Of a DNA stretch of 64,000 nt, positions 8,609 to 15,839 are shown in pieces. The position numbers and the translations under genes are program-made. The notes beneath the pieces are model-generated. The model was not told the DNA's origin. It saw only the letters and a program-made list of their open reading frames with translations, and searched no databases. Numbering within the stretch: the stretch's first letter is position 1; each line of letters starts with the position of its first letter. The stretch is from NCBI RefSeq assembly GCF_900106835.1, contig NZ_FNNR01000006.1, positions 248,001-312,000 of the forward strand, written 5' to 3'. This DNA comes from Arthrobacter sp. cf158. Its GTDB lineage: Bacteria > Actinomycetota > Actinomycetes > Actinomycetales > Micrococcaceae.

Positions 8609-9205
8609 TTTGTCCTCAGCATTCTGTGATTCGGATACCACTAGATTGTGGTTGGGGGTTGGCTCCCCCTAGACCCAATGGGCCTCCCTTTCTAGGTGGT
8701 GGGGTTGACCGCCGGACAGGCCCTTTCAGATGCCTCCGTGGAGGCTCGCCACGCATTACGTATGGATGCCATGGCCACCTGCGTGGAGGGGCAAGCTCTA
8801 GCCCCGGAGTGGTCCTGCCGCCCCGCAAACCACGTATTGCCCGCGTGGTTTTCGCATCACCCACCACCCACACGCAGATGTCCCTGGCGGCCATACGTAA
8901 TACCCGATGTAGCGCCACGGAGCCGCCGAGGTGCAGGCGGAACACCGATGGACTTCAGCGCTGGCCGCATCCACTGCTTCCCGTGCGGCGATAAGGAGTG
9001 TCATCAGGCCCAGGTGGCGGAGCGTGGGCTATTTGGGGTCCTACCCGACCACGTAGAAAGTCGGGTATTTCCGGTCTAGGGGGCATTGATCTCCAACAAC
9101 AATCTAGTGGTATCCGAATCACAGAATGCTGAGGAAAAATGGACACCAAGACGAGGGTGGTGGCTTGTTCACCATCAATTCCGGGCCATGCCCGTGCCCT
9201 GGAAC
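8542..9205. repeat. 664-bp inverted-repeat element at the divergent exopolysaccharide promoters
   Basis: The outer arms 8542-8676 and 9073-9205 are inverted copies of each other. They include a perfectly identical 36-bp core (8614-8649 and 9099-9134) and the ribosome binding site and first codons of an outward-facing ORF on each side. Identity falls off in the outermost 30 bp. The roughly 400-bp interior (8677-9072) has no convincing gene; it holds further imperfect inverted pieces such as ATTACGTATGG at 8755 and its complement at 8891. No transposase is present. It is best read as a duplicated, inverted promoter/leader region serving both operons; a foldback or MITE-like insertion is the alternative. 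Confidence 0.8.
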
Positions 9206-9384
9206 CCCAGATCGTGGCTCAAAGCCCAGTTCTTTACGAGGGACTGGAGATTCCTGACCAGACCAAGTTGCGGTCTCATGAAAAGGGCAGGCGGATCGTA
9301 CTCATTGCGGGCATCGTACTGGGTCATGTTGTCACTCTGTTTGGGCCGCTGTTGCTTGGCCGTTGGCCTGTAGGCCCCCTGTGA
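9139..9384 (+). CDS. Small single-helix membrane protein of the exopolysaccharide locus
   Basis: 81 residues. ATG 9139 has GAGG 4 nt upstream. The N-terminal part is soluble, and one hydrophobic helix (IVLIAGIVLGHVVTLFGPLL) lies near residues 53-72. The first 25 codons lie within the right arm of the inverted repeat and are related to the leader ORF of the opposite operon. The gene is the first of the rightward operon, 67 bp before the WcaI-like glycosyltransferase. I recognise no family. It could be a real membrane accessory protein or simply a long translated leader. Confidence 0.5.
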   Translation: MDTKTRVVACSPSIPGHARALEPQIVAQSPVLYEGLEIPDQTKLRSHEKGRRIVLIAGIVLGHVVTLFGPLLLGRWPVGPL

Positions 9385-9451
9385 CGTGTGAGTCCGTACC
9401 GCATCCAGCGTCCAACCCTCCATTGAGCGTCCATTGCATCGGCAAGGACTC

Positions 9452-10678
9452 ATGAAGACGCTGATCGTGGGACTGAATTACGCCCCGGAACCCAGCGGTA
9501 ATGCCCCCTACACCACCAAACTCGCTCAGGGACTGGCCGCGCGCGGGGTCACGGTCAACGTGCTGACTGGATACCCCCACTATCCGCAATGGAAGATCGT
9601 CGACGGATACAAAGGCCTCTCCATGGAGGAGAATCTGGAAGCCGTGCCCGTCAAGCGGCTCCGTTCAACGGTCCCGCGACGGCCCAACGGAATTGGGCGC
9701 TTCATCATGGAAGTTACCTTTGGGGCCCGCACTGTGCTTGAGCGCTGGCATCGCCCCGACGTGGTCCTGGTTGTCAGTCCCGCCCTGTTCTCTGCGGCGT
9801 TCGCCATTCTTCGAGCACGGATCTTCCGCGTCCCCGTTGGCATCTGGGTTCAGGATCTGTACAGCAAGGGAATGGAGGAAACCAGCGGTGTGCCATCGCC
9901 GCTGGCTTCAGTCATGAAGCGCATCGAATCCGCGATCCTCAAGGCTGCAGACGGAGTCAGCGTAATTCACGAACGTTTTCGTGACCACCTTGTGGATGAG
10001 TTGGGAGTGCCCGCGGACCGCGTCCGGGTGATTCGAAATTGGACCCACGTCCGCCACCACCATTCGTTCGACAGGTCGGCGGCCCGGGACCGGCTGGGCT
10101 GGGCGCCAACGGACTTTGTTGCCCTGCATGCGGGAAATATGGGCGTGAAGCAAGGGCTGGAGAATCTCGTCGCCGCCGCAGGTGTAGCAGAGCGGGGCGG
10201 AAGCGATGTCCGGTTTGTGCTGCTGGGCAATGGCAACCAACGGCGCTTCCTCGAATCCGAGGGACATGGCGTCGACAGGCTCCAGTTCCTCGAGCCTCTT
10301 CCGGACCGCGCCTACTCGGAGGCGCTGCGTTCGGCCGACGTACTGATAGTCAACGAGCGTCCGGGGGTCCGGGAAATGTCGGTGCCGAGCAAGCTGACTA
10401 GTTACTTCGTGACAGGTCTGCCGGTAGTTGCCGCCACCGAAGCAGGCAGCGCAACCTCGCACGAGTTGTCGGCAGCAGGCGCCGGTGTCCGTGCCGAGCC
10501 CGGCACTCCGGAGGACTTGGTGGCCGCGATTGAACTCCTCCGCGAGGATCCCGGTTCGGCCAGGGAGTTCGGCGCCGCGGGCCAACAGTACAGCGAGAAG
10601 GTCCTTTCCGAAAAGGTGGCCGTGGACAACTACGCCGCCTGGTTGAGCGACCTCGCGTCGCGGAAACGCTCTCACTGA
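9452..10678 (+). CDS. WcaI-like glycosyltransferase (GT4)
   Basis: About 408 residues. MKTLIVGLNYAPEPSGNAPY followed by VLTGYPHYPQWKI is the signature beginning of the colanic-acid transferase WcaI, and IWVQDLYSKGM and VIRNWTHV also match the family. The C-terminal GT-B domain has VPSKLTSYFVTGLPVVAAT. It would transfer a sugar, possibly fucose, onto the lipid-linked repeat. ATG 9452 has AAGGA shortly upstream; an in-frame TTG at 9434 is less likely. The following genes make GDP-fucose, which fits the colanic-acid resemblance, but the exact donor is an inference. Confidence 0.9.
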   Translation: MKTLIVGLNYAPEPSGNAPYTTKLAQGLAARGVTVNVLTGYPHYPQWKIVDGYKGLSMEENLEAVPVKRLRSTVPRRPNGIGRFIMEVTFGARTVLERWHRPDVVLVVSPALFSAAFAILRARIFRVPVGIWVQDLYSKGMEETSGVPSPLASVMKRIESAILKAADGVSVIHERFRDHLVDELGVPADRVRVIRNWTHVRHHHSFDRSAARDRLGWAPTDFVALHAGNMGVKQGLENLVAAAGVAERGGSDVRFVLLGNGNQRRFLESEGHGVDRLQFLEPLPDRAYSEALRSADVLIVNERPGVREMSVPSKLTSYFVTGLPVVAATEAGSATSHELSAAGAGVRAEPGTPEDLVAAIELLREDPGSAREFGAAGQQYSEKVLSEKVAVDNYAAWLSDLASRKRSH

Positions 10679-10723
10679 TACGAGATTTGCCACATTCAGA
10701 TGTACGACAAGAAGGAAAGAACT

Positions 10724-11761
10724 TTGGTCAAGAAAGCGCTTATCACAGGAATAACGGGCCAGGACGGCTCGTACCTCGCCGAACTACTGCTCTCAAAAGG
10801 CTATGAGGTGCATGGCCTGATCCGTCGCTCCTCGACCTTTAACACGGCACGAATCGATCACCTTTATGTGGACCCGCACAACAGTGACGCGCGCATCTTC
10901 CTGCACTACGGGGACCTTTCCGACGGCGCCCGCCTGGTGACGCTGCTGGCAGAAATTCGTCCGGATGAGGTCTACAACCTGGCCGCCCAGTCCCACGTCA
11001 GGGTTTCGTTCGACGAACCGGAGCACACCGGCAACACGACTGGAATTGGCACCATCAGGCTCCTGGAAGCCGTGCGCATGGCTGGTATCGAGACACGCTT
11101 CTACCAGGCATCCTCGTCAGAGATGTTCGGCGCCACTCCACCGCCGCAGGATGAGGAAACCCCCTTCTATCCCCGCTCTCCGTACGGGGCCGCCAAGGTT
11201 TACAGCTACTGGATGACCAAGAACTATCGGGAGGCCTACGGCATGTTTGCCGTTAACGGCATCTTGTTCAACCACGAATCGCCGCGACGTGGTGAAACCT
11301 TCGTGACCCGCAAGATCACACGCGCTGTCGCAGCGATAAAGGCCGGCAAGCAGTCGGAGCTGTACATGGGGAACCTGCAAGCGGTCCGCGACTGGGGTTA
11401 CGCAGCGGAGTACGTCGAGGGCATGTGGCGCATGCTCCAGGTGGATGAGCCTGATGACTATGTGCTTGCCACCAACGAGGGCTTCACCGTCAAGGACTTC
11501 CTTCAGTACTCGTTTGAACACGCTGACATGAACTGGGAAGACTACGTCCGCTTCGATGAGCGTTACCTGCGTCCCACCGAGGTGGAGGCCCTCATTGGCG
11601 ACTATTCAAAGGCCAAGGCAAAGCTGGGCTGGGAACCTACGGTGAAGACGCCGGAGCTGGCCCGCCTCATGGTGGATGCCGATATTGAAGCCCTGAAGCA
11701 CGGCGGAAATCCCTGGATCGATGCCGTTGATCTGAAGTCCTGGAAGGCCCTCGCCCGATGA
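10724..11761 (+). CDS. gmd: GDP-mannose 4,6-dehydratase
   Basis: About 345 residues of a short-chain dehydrogenase-type fold: [20 protein letters not shown] is the NADP-binding glycine loop, [17 protein letters not shown] and [18 protein letters not shown] give the substrate site and catalytic Ser/Thr, and [13 protein letters not shown] holds the YxxxK pair. It converts GDP-mannose to GDP-4-keto-6-deoxymannose. TTG 10724 has AAGGA 7 nt upstream and matches the family start; ATG 10700 in frame lacks a binding site but would add eight residues. The stop overlaps the start of fcl by ATGA, so the two steps of GDP-L-fucose synthesis are coupled. Confidence 0.97.
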   Translation: MVKKALITGITGQDGSYLAELLLSKGYEVHGLIRRSSTFNTARIDHLYVDPHNSDARIFLHYGDLSDGARLVTLLAEIRPDEVYNLAAQSHVRVSFDEPEHTGNTTGIGTIRLLEAVRMAGIETRFYQASSSEMFGATPPPQDEETPFYPRSPYGAAKVYSYWMTKNYREAYGMFAVNGILFNHESPRRGETFVTRKITRAVAAIKAGKQSELYMGNLQAVRDWGYAAEYVEGMWRMLQVDEPDDYVLATNEGFTVKDFLQYSFEHADMNWEDYVRFDERYLRPTEVEALIGDYSKAKAKLGWEPTVKTPELARLMVDADIEALKHGGNPWIDAVDLKSWKALAR

Positions 11762-12723
11762 CAATGTTCACGCCAGGACAGCTTGATCGGGCGGCCCCCT
11801 TCTATGTCGGCGGGCATGGAGGATTGGTTGGTTCCGCGCTGTGGCGGAAGCTCAATGCCGAAGGTTTCACGAACACGATCGGGAAATCATCCAAAGAGCT
11901 GGATCTGAGGAATCGTACCGCTGTCTTTGATTTCTTCGAGAAGGAGAGGCCCCGCTACGTGGCGCTGGCCGCCGCGAAGGTTGGCGGCATTCTCGCCAAT
12001 AAGACGTACCCGGTGGATTTCCTCAGTGAAAATATGCAAATCCAAGTGAATGTCATGGATGCAGCCCAAAAATATGGAGTGGAACGTCTGCTGTTTTTGG
12101 GTTCATCCTGCATTTACCCCAGGATGGCTCCCCAACCCCTCAAGGAGGAGTATCTCCTGACGGGTCCGTTGGAAGAGACCAACGAGGCATACGCGATTGC
12201 CAAGATTTCGGGAATCATGCAGGTGCAGGCCGTCAGGCAGCAGTATGGCCTGCCGTGGATTTCCGCTATGCCCACCAATCTCTACGGCCCTGGGGACAAC
12301 TTCTCTGCACGCGGATCCCATGTGCTGCCGGCCCTTATCCGCCGATTTGACGAGGCCCGGGTTCGCGAAGAAACCACGGTAACCAACTGGGGAACGGGCG
12401 CACCACGGCGCGAATTTCTTCACGTGGACGATTTGGCTGCTGCCTGCTTGCACCTGCTGGAAAACTACGACGGCGCGGAACATGTGAACGTTGGCGTTGG
12501 CGTTGACATGACCATCAAAGAGCTAGCCGGAATGGTCGCCCGGACTGTCGGCTATGAAGGCGCCATTGAGTGGGACGAGACGAAGCCGGATGGTACGCCC
12601 CGGAAGCTCATGGATGTGGGAAAGCTTGAGTCTCTGGGGTGGACAGCCAGCATTTCCCTGCAGGAAGGGATCGAGGCCACCTACGCCTGGTTCAAGGAGA
12701 ACCGGAACGGTTTCAGGGATTAG
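11758..12723 (+). CDS. fcl: GDP-L-fucose synthase
   Basis: 321 residues. [18 protein letters not shown] is the NADP-binding loop (here [10 protein letters not shown] in place of the usual VAGHRGMVG), [18 protein letters not shown] and [11 protein letters not shown] carry the catalytic Ser, Tyr and Lys, and [11 protein letters not shown] is diagnostic for the family. It epimerises and reduces GDP-4-keto-6-deoxymannose to GDP-L-fucose, completing the path started by gmd. The ATG overlaps the gmd stop. A compact GC-rich hairpin at 12724 follows the stop codon directly. Confidence 0.97.
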   Translation: MTMFTPGQLDRAAPFYVGGHGGLVGSALWRKLNAEGFTNTIGKSSKELDLRNRTAVFDFFEKERPRYVALAAAKVGGILANKTYPVDFLSENMQIQVNVMDAAQKYGVERLLFLGSSCIYPRMAPQPLKEEYLLTGPLEETNEAYAIAKISGIMQVQAVRQQYGLPWISAMPTNLYGPGDNFSARGSHVLPALIRRFDEARVREETTVTNWGTGAPRREFLHVDDLAAACLHLLENYDGAEHVNVGVGVDMTIKELAGMVARTVGYEGAIEWDETKPDGTPRKLMDVGKLESLGWTASISLQEGIEATYAWFKENRNGFRD

Positions 12724-12748
12724 GCGGTGGCACCGCTTCACTTTTTAC
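12724..12748 (+). terminator. Probable terminator after fcl
   Basis: GCGGTGGCACCGC (12724-12736) is a 6-bp perfect stem with a single-base centre, followed by TTCACTTTTT. The stem is short and GC-rich and the U-run is interrupted, so it may be partial. It separates gmd-fcl from the next two genes of the rightward series. Confidence 0.45.
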
Positions 12749-12815
12749 AGGCGGTGGCCGGCCGGTGCCACGTCCCTGCTTGGACGTTCATGACCGCATT
12801 GGGCGGCGACTGGGT

Positions 12816-13736
12816 ATGAGATCGCAGGTTCAGGCAGCATCTCCGGCAGAAATTCTCAGGATGGACGAGTCCATCAGGCTATCGGCGGCGCTGGTGTCCC
12901 ACGTGGCAGAGAAAAGCAACATCCGGGTTCTTCTCATCAAAGGCCCAGCAGCCACGATGGTCGATGCCCGGCCGGAAAGGCAATCGCTCGATCTGGACGT
13001 CCTTCTCCTGCGCTCTGATCTGGAGACCCTGCTGACCGCGCTTGAGCAAGGTGGGTGGGAGGCCAGGATTCGGGAAGTCTCTGACGCGTTCCCTGACCAT
13101 TCGACCACTCTTTTCAACGCAGGGTGGCCCTCCGACATAGACGTTCACTGGAGGTTCCCGGGGTTTTACGAGGATGAGTCCGTGGTTTTCGAACGTCTGT
13201 GGCTTGCGAGGCAACGCATTGAGCTAGGCGGCCGTCCGGCATGGACTCTGTCCCGCAACGACGCACTTCTGGTCACGCTGCTGCACGCATTGCGAAGTCC
13301 AGCCAAGGGAGTCCTCCATGGCGACGTCGCCTTTTGCGTAGGACACATATCAGCATCGTCCCGAGAACACTACGACAGGGCTGTGGAGCTGGGCGCATCG
13401 GGTCCACTGGGCCCGGTGTTTGCCGCCTTGCCGGAGACCCGGGCCCTTGACCTTGGAGAGCCACCTCTTGATTGGGTTCTGCGGACGACGGCGCAAAGGT
13501 CCGCCACGTTACGTCTCTTTCATCTCATCCAGATCCCGTGGACCAAGAAGCCGGCTGCGCTGTGGCAGGCGCTGTTCCCGTCCCGGGACTCCCTCAGCTG
13601 GCATGACCTTGAACTTCGCAACACCAGTTACTGGCAGCAATCGTCCTTTAGATTCCGTCGACTGTGGCGGAGCTTCACCGAGGGGATCCAAACCCTGAAG
13701 GAAGTACGCGAAATCCGTGCCCGAATCCGGAAATAG
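12816..13736 (+). CDS. Nucleotidyltransferase-fold protein (NTP_transf_5-like)
   Basis: 306 residues. VLLIKGPAATMVDARPERQS then LDLDVLLLRSDLETLLTAL, and WPSDIDVHWRFPG give the pattern of the uncharacterised nucleotidyltransferase family Pfam PF14907: a lysine-glycine loop and two carboxylate pairs. ATG 12816 overlaps the stop of a nine-codon frame; no strong ribosome binding site is visible. Members of this family often occur in polysaccharide loci together with PqqD-like proteins, as here (291-629), but at the opposite end of the locus. The substrate is unknown. The alternative that it modifies a peptide or another protein cannot be excluded. Confidence 0.75.
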   Translation: MRSQVQAASPAEILRMDESIRLSAALVSHVAEKSNIRVLLIKGPAATMVDARPERQSLDLDVLLLRSDLETLLTALEQGGWEARIREVSDAFPDHSTTLFNAGWPSDIDVHWRFPGFYEDESVVFERLWLARQRIELGGRPAWTLSRNDALLVTLLHALRSPAKGVLHGDVAFCVGHISASSREHYDRAVELGASGPLGPVFAALPETRALDLGEPPLDWVLRTTAQRSATLRLFHLIQIPWTKKPAALWQALFPSRDSLSWHDLELRNTSYWQQSSFRFRRLWRSFTEGIQTLKEVREIRARIRK

Positions 13737-13805
13737 CCGGATAAGCAGGGTGCACTGCGGCCCCTTAGATCTGATCAAAGTTTTCATTCCGAAAAGCGAG
13801 GATTC

Positions 13806-15191
13806 ATGCGCATTACCGTCATCGGCACCGGCTACCTTGGTGCCACCCACGCCGCCTGTATGGCCGAACTCGGCTATGAGGTGCTCGGACTCGATATCGA
13901 CCCGTCGAGGGTGGCATCTCTCTCAGAAGGACTGCTGCCTTTCCATGAGCCAGGCCTGCCCGAACTTCTCCGAAAGCATGTGAACAGCGGACGTCTTCGC
14001 TTTACTACTTCCTACGAGGAGGTGGGCGCCTGGGGGGATGTGCACTTCATAGGTGTTGGAACGCCCCAGCGCACCGGCGAGGGTGCTGCCGATATGCAGT
14101 TTGTTGACGCTGCCACGATTTCTCTCGCCCGGAATATCACCAAGGATTCCCTCATCGTCGGGAAGTCGACGGTGCCGGTGGGAACCACCCGGCGCCTGAA
14201 AACCCTTGTCCGTGATAACAAACGCCCCGGGGTTTCGGTGAGCCTCGCCTGGAATCCCGAGTTCCTCCGGGAGGGCTTTGCCGTTGTGGACACGTTGACC
14301 CCTGACCGGCTGGTCATTGGTGTGGAGTCGCGTGAGGACGAGGAAATTCTGCGAGAGGTTTATGCGACCGCCATAGCGTCCGGCGTACCGCTGATCGCTA
14401 CGGACTTTGAGACCGCGGAGCTCGTTAAGGTGGCTGCAAACGCGTTTCTCGCAACGAAAATCTCGTTCATCAATGCTTTTTCCGAGGTCACGGAGGTGAT
14501 CGGTGGCGACATTCGGACGCTTGCGGACGCCATCGGCCTCGACGCGCGGATTGGCCGCCGCTTCCTGAACGCTGGCATCGGGTTCGGTGGTGGATGCCTG
14601 CCCAAGGACATCCGGGCCCTTCAAGCCCGCACTGTGGAACTCGGCTTGGAACGCAGCATGCGCTTCCTAGATGAGATGGATGAGATCAATTTGAGGCGGC
14701 GGGAACGGGCAGTCCATCTGGCCCGATTGATGCTTGGTTCACTATCGCAAAGCAGGATCGCCATCCTTGGCGTAGCGTTCAAACCCAACAGCGACGATGT
14801 CCGCGACTCTCCAGCCCTGGATGTTGCCGGCAAGCTCTTCGACGAAGGGGCGGAGGTGTTGGTGTACGACCCCGCGGGCAACGCCAACGCCTCCAGACGG
14901 TCGCCACAGCTTACTTACGTGACATCGATGGTGGACGCCGTAAAGAATGCGGACCTGGTCCTTCTTCTCACCGAGTGGGACGAGTTTAAAGCCCTGACGC
15001 CGGAAGTTCTTTCAGCACATACGGAAACCCGCAGGATTATCGACGGGCGGAACATACTGGATGCCGCAAGGTGGGAAGACGCTGGATGGTCTGTTGGATC
15101 GCTTGGACGACGCTTTCCGGTGAGCGAGGAGACCGGGAGGCCAGCCAGTACGGCACTCCAGCTGAGTTTGGGTCCTGCCGCAGGAGGCTAA
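13806..15191 (+). CDS. ugd: UDP-glucose 6-dehydrogenase
   Basis: 461 residues. MRITVIGTGYLGATHAACMA is the NAD-binding loop, STVPVGTT and NPEFLREGFAV the central family signatures, and GFGGGCLPKDIRAL places the catalytic cysteine at residue 264. The C-terminal UDP-binding domain has GVAFKPNSDDVRDSPALD. It oxidises UDP-glucose to UDP-glucuronate, an acidic precursor that would give a fucose- and glucuronate-containing, colanic-acid-like polymer. The stop overlaps by four bases with the stop of the convergent regulator gene. Confidence 0.96.
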   Translation: MRITVIGTGYLGATHAACMAELGYEVLGLDIDPSRVASLSEGLLPFHEPGLPELLRKHVNSGRLRFTTSYEEVGAWGDVHFIGVGTPQRTGEGAADMQFVDAATISLARNITKDSLIVGKSTVPVGTTRRLKTLVRDNKRPGVSVSLAWNPEFLREGFAVVDTLTPDRLVIGVESREDEEILREVYATAIASGVPLIATDFETAELVKVAANAFLATKISFINAFSEVTEVIGGDIRTLADAIGLDARIGRRFLNAGIGFGGGCLPKDIRALQARTVELGLERSMRFLDEMDEINLRRRERAVHLARLMLGSLSQSRIAILGVAFKPNSDDVRDSPALDVAGKLFDEGAEVLVYDPAGNANASRRSPQLTYVTSMVDAVKNADLVLLLTEWDEFKALTPEVLSAHTETRRIIDGRNILDAARWEDAGWSVGSLGRRFPVSEETGRPASTALQLSLGPAAGG

Positions 15192-15742
15192 ACCGATTGC
15201 CTCACGGTAGCGCGGTAACGCCGGCTCACCGCTGTTCGGCTGGCCTGCGGGGGGATTCCAAGCTTTCGCCGTACCGATGCCAGTTGGTTCCGGAGCGTTG
15301 AGTCGGCAATTCCCAAACGCTTGGCCACTTCGATCCGGGGGAGTTCCTCGTCCCCCAGGAAATAGGCGTTGGCTGCGACCTCCTCGGCAGTGGTCAGGGG
15401 TACATAGTCCCGGCCGGAGGCAGGATCAAACGGCAGATGCGTACCGCCGTCGGCAACGCTCCTGACTGCTGCCAGCAGGTTGGGAAGCGTAGCCGTCTCA
15501 GGTACGTAGCCCCGTACGCCGAGGTCCATCAGACGTAAGACGTGGGAGCTGTGGAGAACGCCACCGTATACAAGAACGCGGTAGCCGTCACGGACCAGGT
15601 CAACCACGTTCTCTTCAAGCCCGGGCAATGTCCCATCCACCACGGACAAGTTCCTTGAGGACGCGGGGTGCAACGAGCTGGTGACCCATTGGATGAGTGC
15701 AGTGAATTGCCGCTGCTGGCTGACGACTAGTATTTGGGGCAA
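15188..15742 (-). CDS. LuxR-type regulator with a degenerate receiver domain
   Basis: About 184 residues from TTG 15742, which has AGGAG 8 nt upstream. The first 110 residues have the alternating pattern of a receiver domain (ILVVSQQRQF; LVYGGVLHSSHVLRLMDLGV), but the acidic pair, the phospho-acceptor Asp and the beta-5 Lys are all absent. A GerE/LuxR-type helix-turn-helix (IEVAKRLGIADSTLRNQLAS) follows. It is probably a phosphorylation-independent transcription factor for the adjacent exopolysaccharide genes. It lies 97 bp downstream of the large LuxR-ATPase regulator on the same strand. The long open frame further upstream is not convincing protein. Confidence 0.75.
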   Translation of the reverse strand: MPQILVVSQQRQFTALIQWVTSSLHPASSRNLSVVDGTLPGLEENVVDLVRDGYRVLVYGGVLHSSHVLRLMDLGVRGYVPETATLPNLLAAVRSVADGGTHLPFDPASGRDYVPLTTAEEVAANAYFLGDEELPRIEVAKRLGIADSTLRNQLASVRRKLGIPPQASRTAVSRRYRATVRQSV

Positions 15743-15839
15743 CTCTGTAACTCCTGTCTTGGTGGATCTACTGCTCAGGGCCCGCAGGCTGTGAACAGGG
15801 TCCGGAATGTGTAAGGCCCCGGCACATGGTCGAGGCGCC

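Noticed and set aside
8696..9079. 127-codon open frame inside the inverted repeat
   Set aside because: No ribosome binding site, no domain pattern, and a similar-sized opposite frame overlaps it.
8542..9205. Insertion sequence
   Set aside because: Long inverted repeats are present but no transposase reading frame and no clear target-site duplication were found.
12790..12819. Nine-codon leader ORF overlapping the nucleotidyltransferase start by ATGA
   Set aside because: Ribosome binding site is weak and nothing comparable supports it; probably chance.
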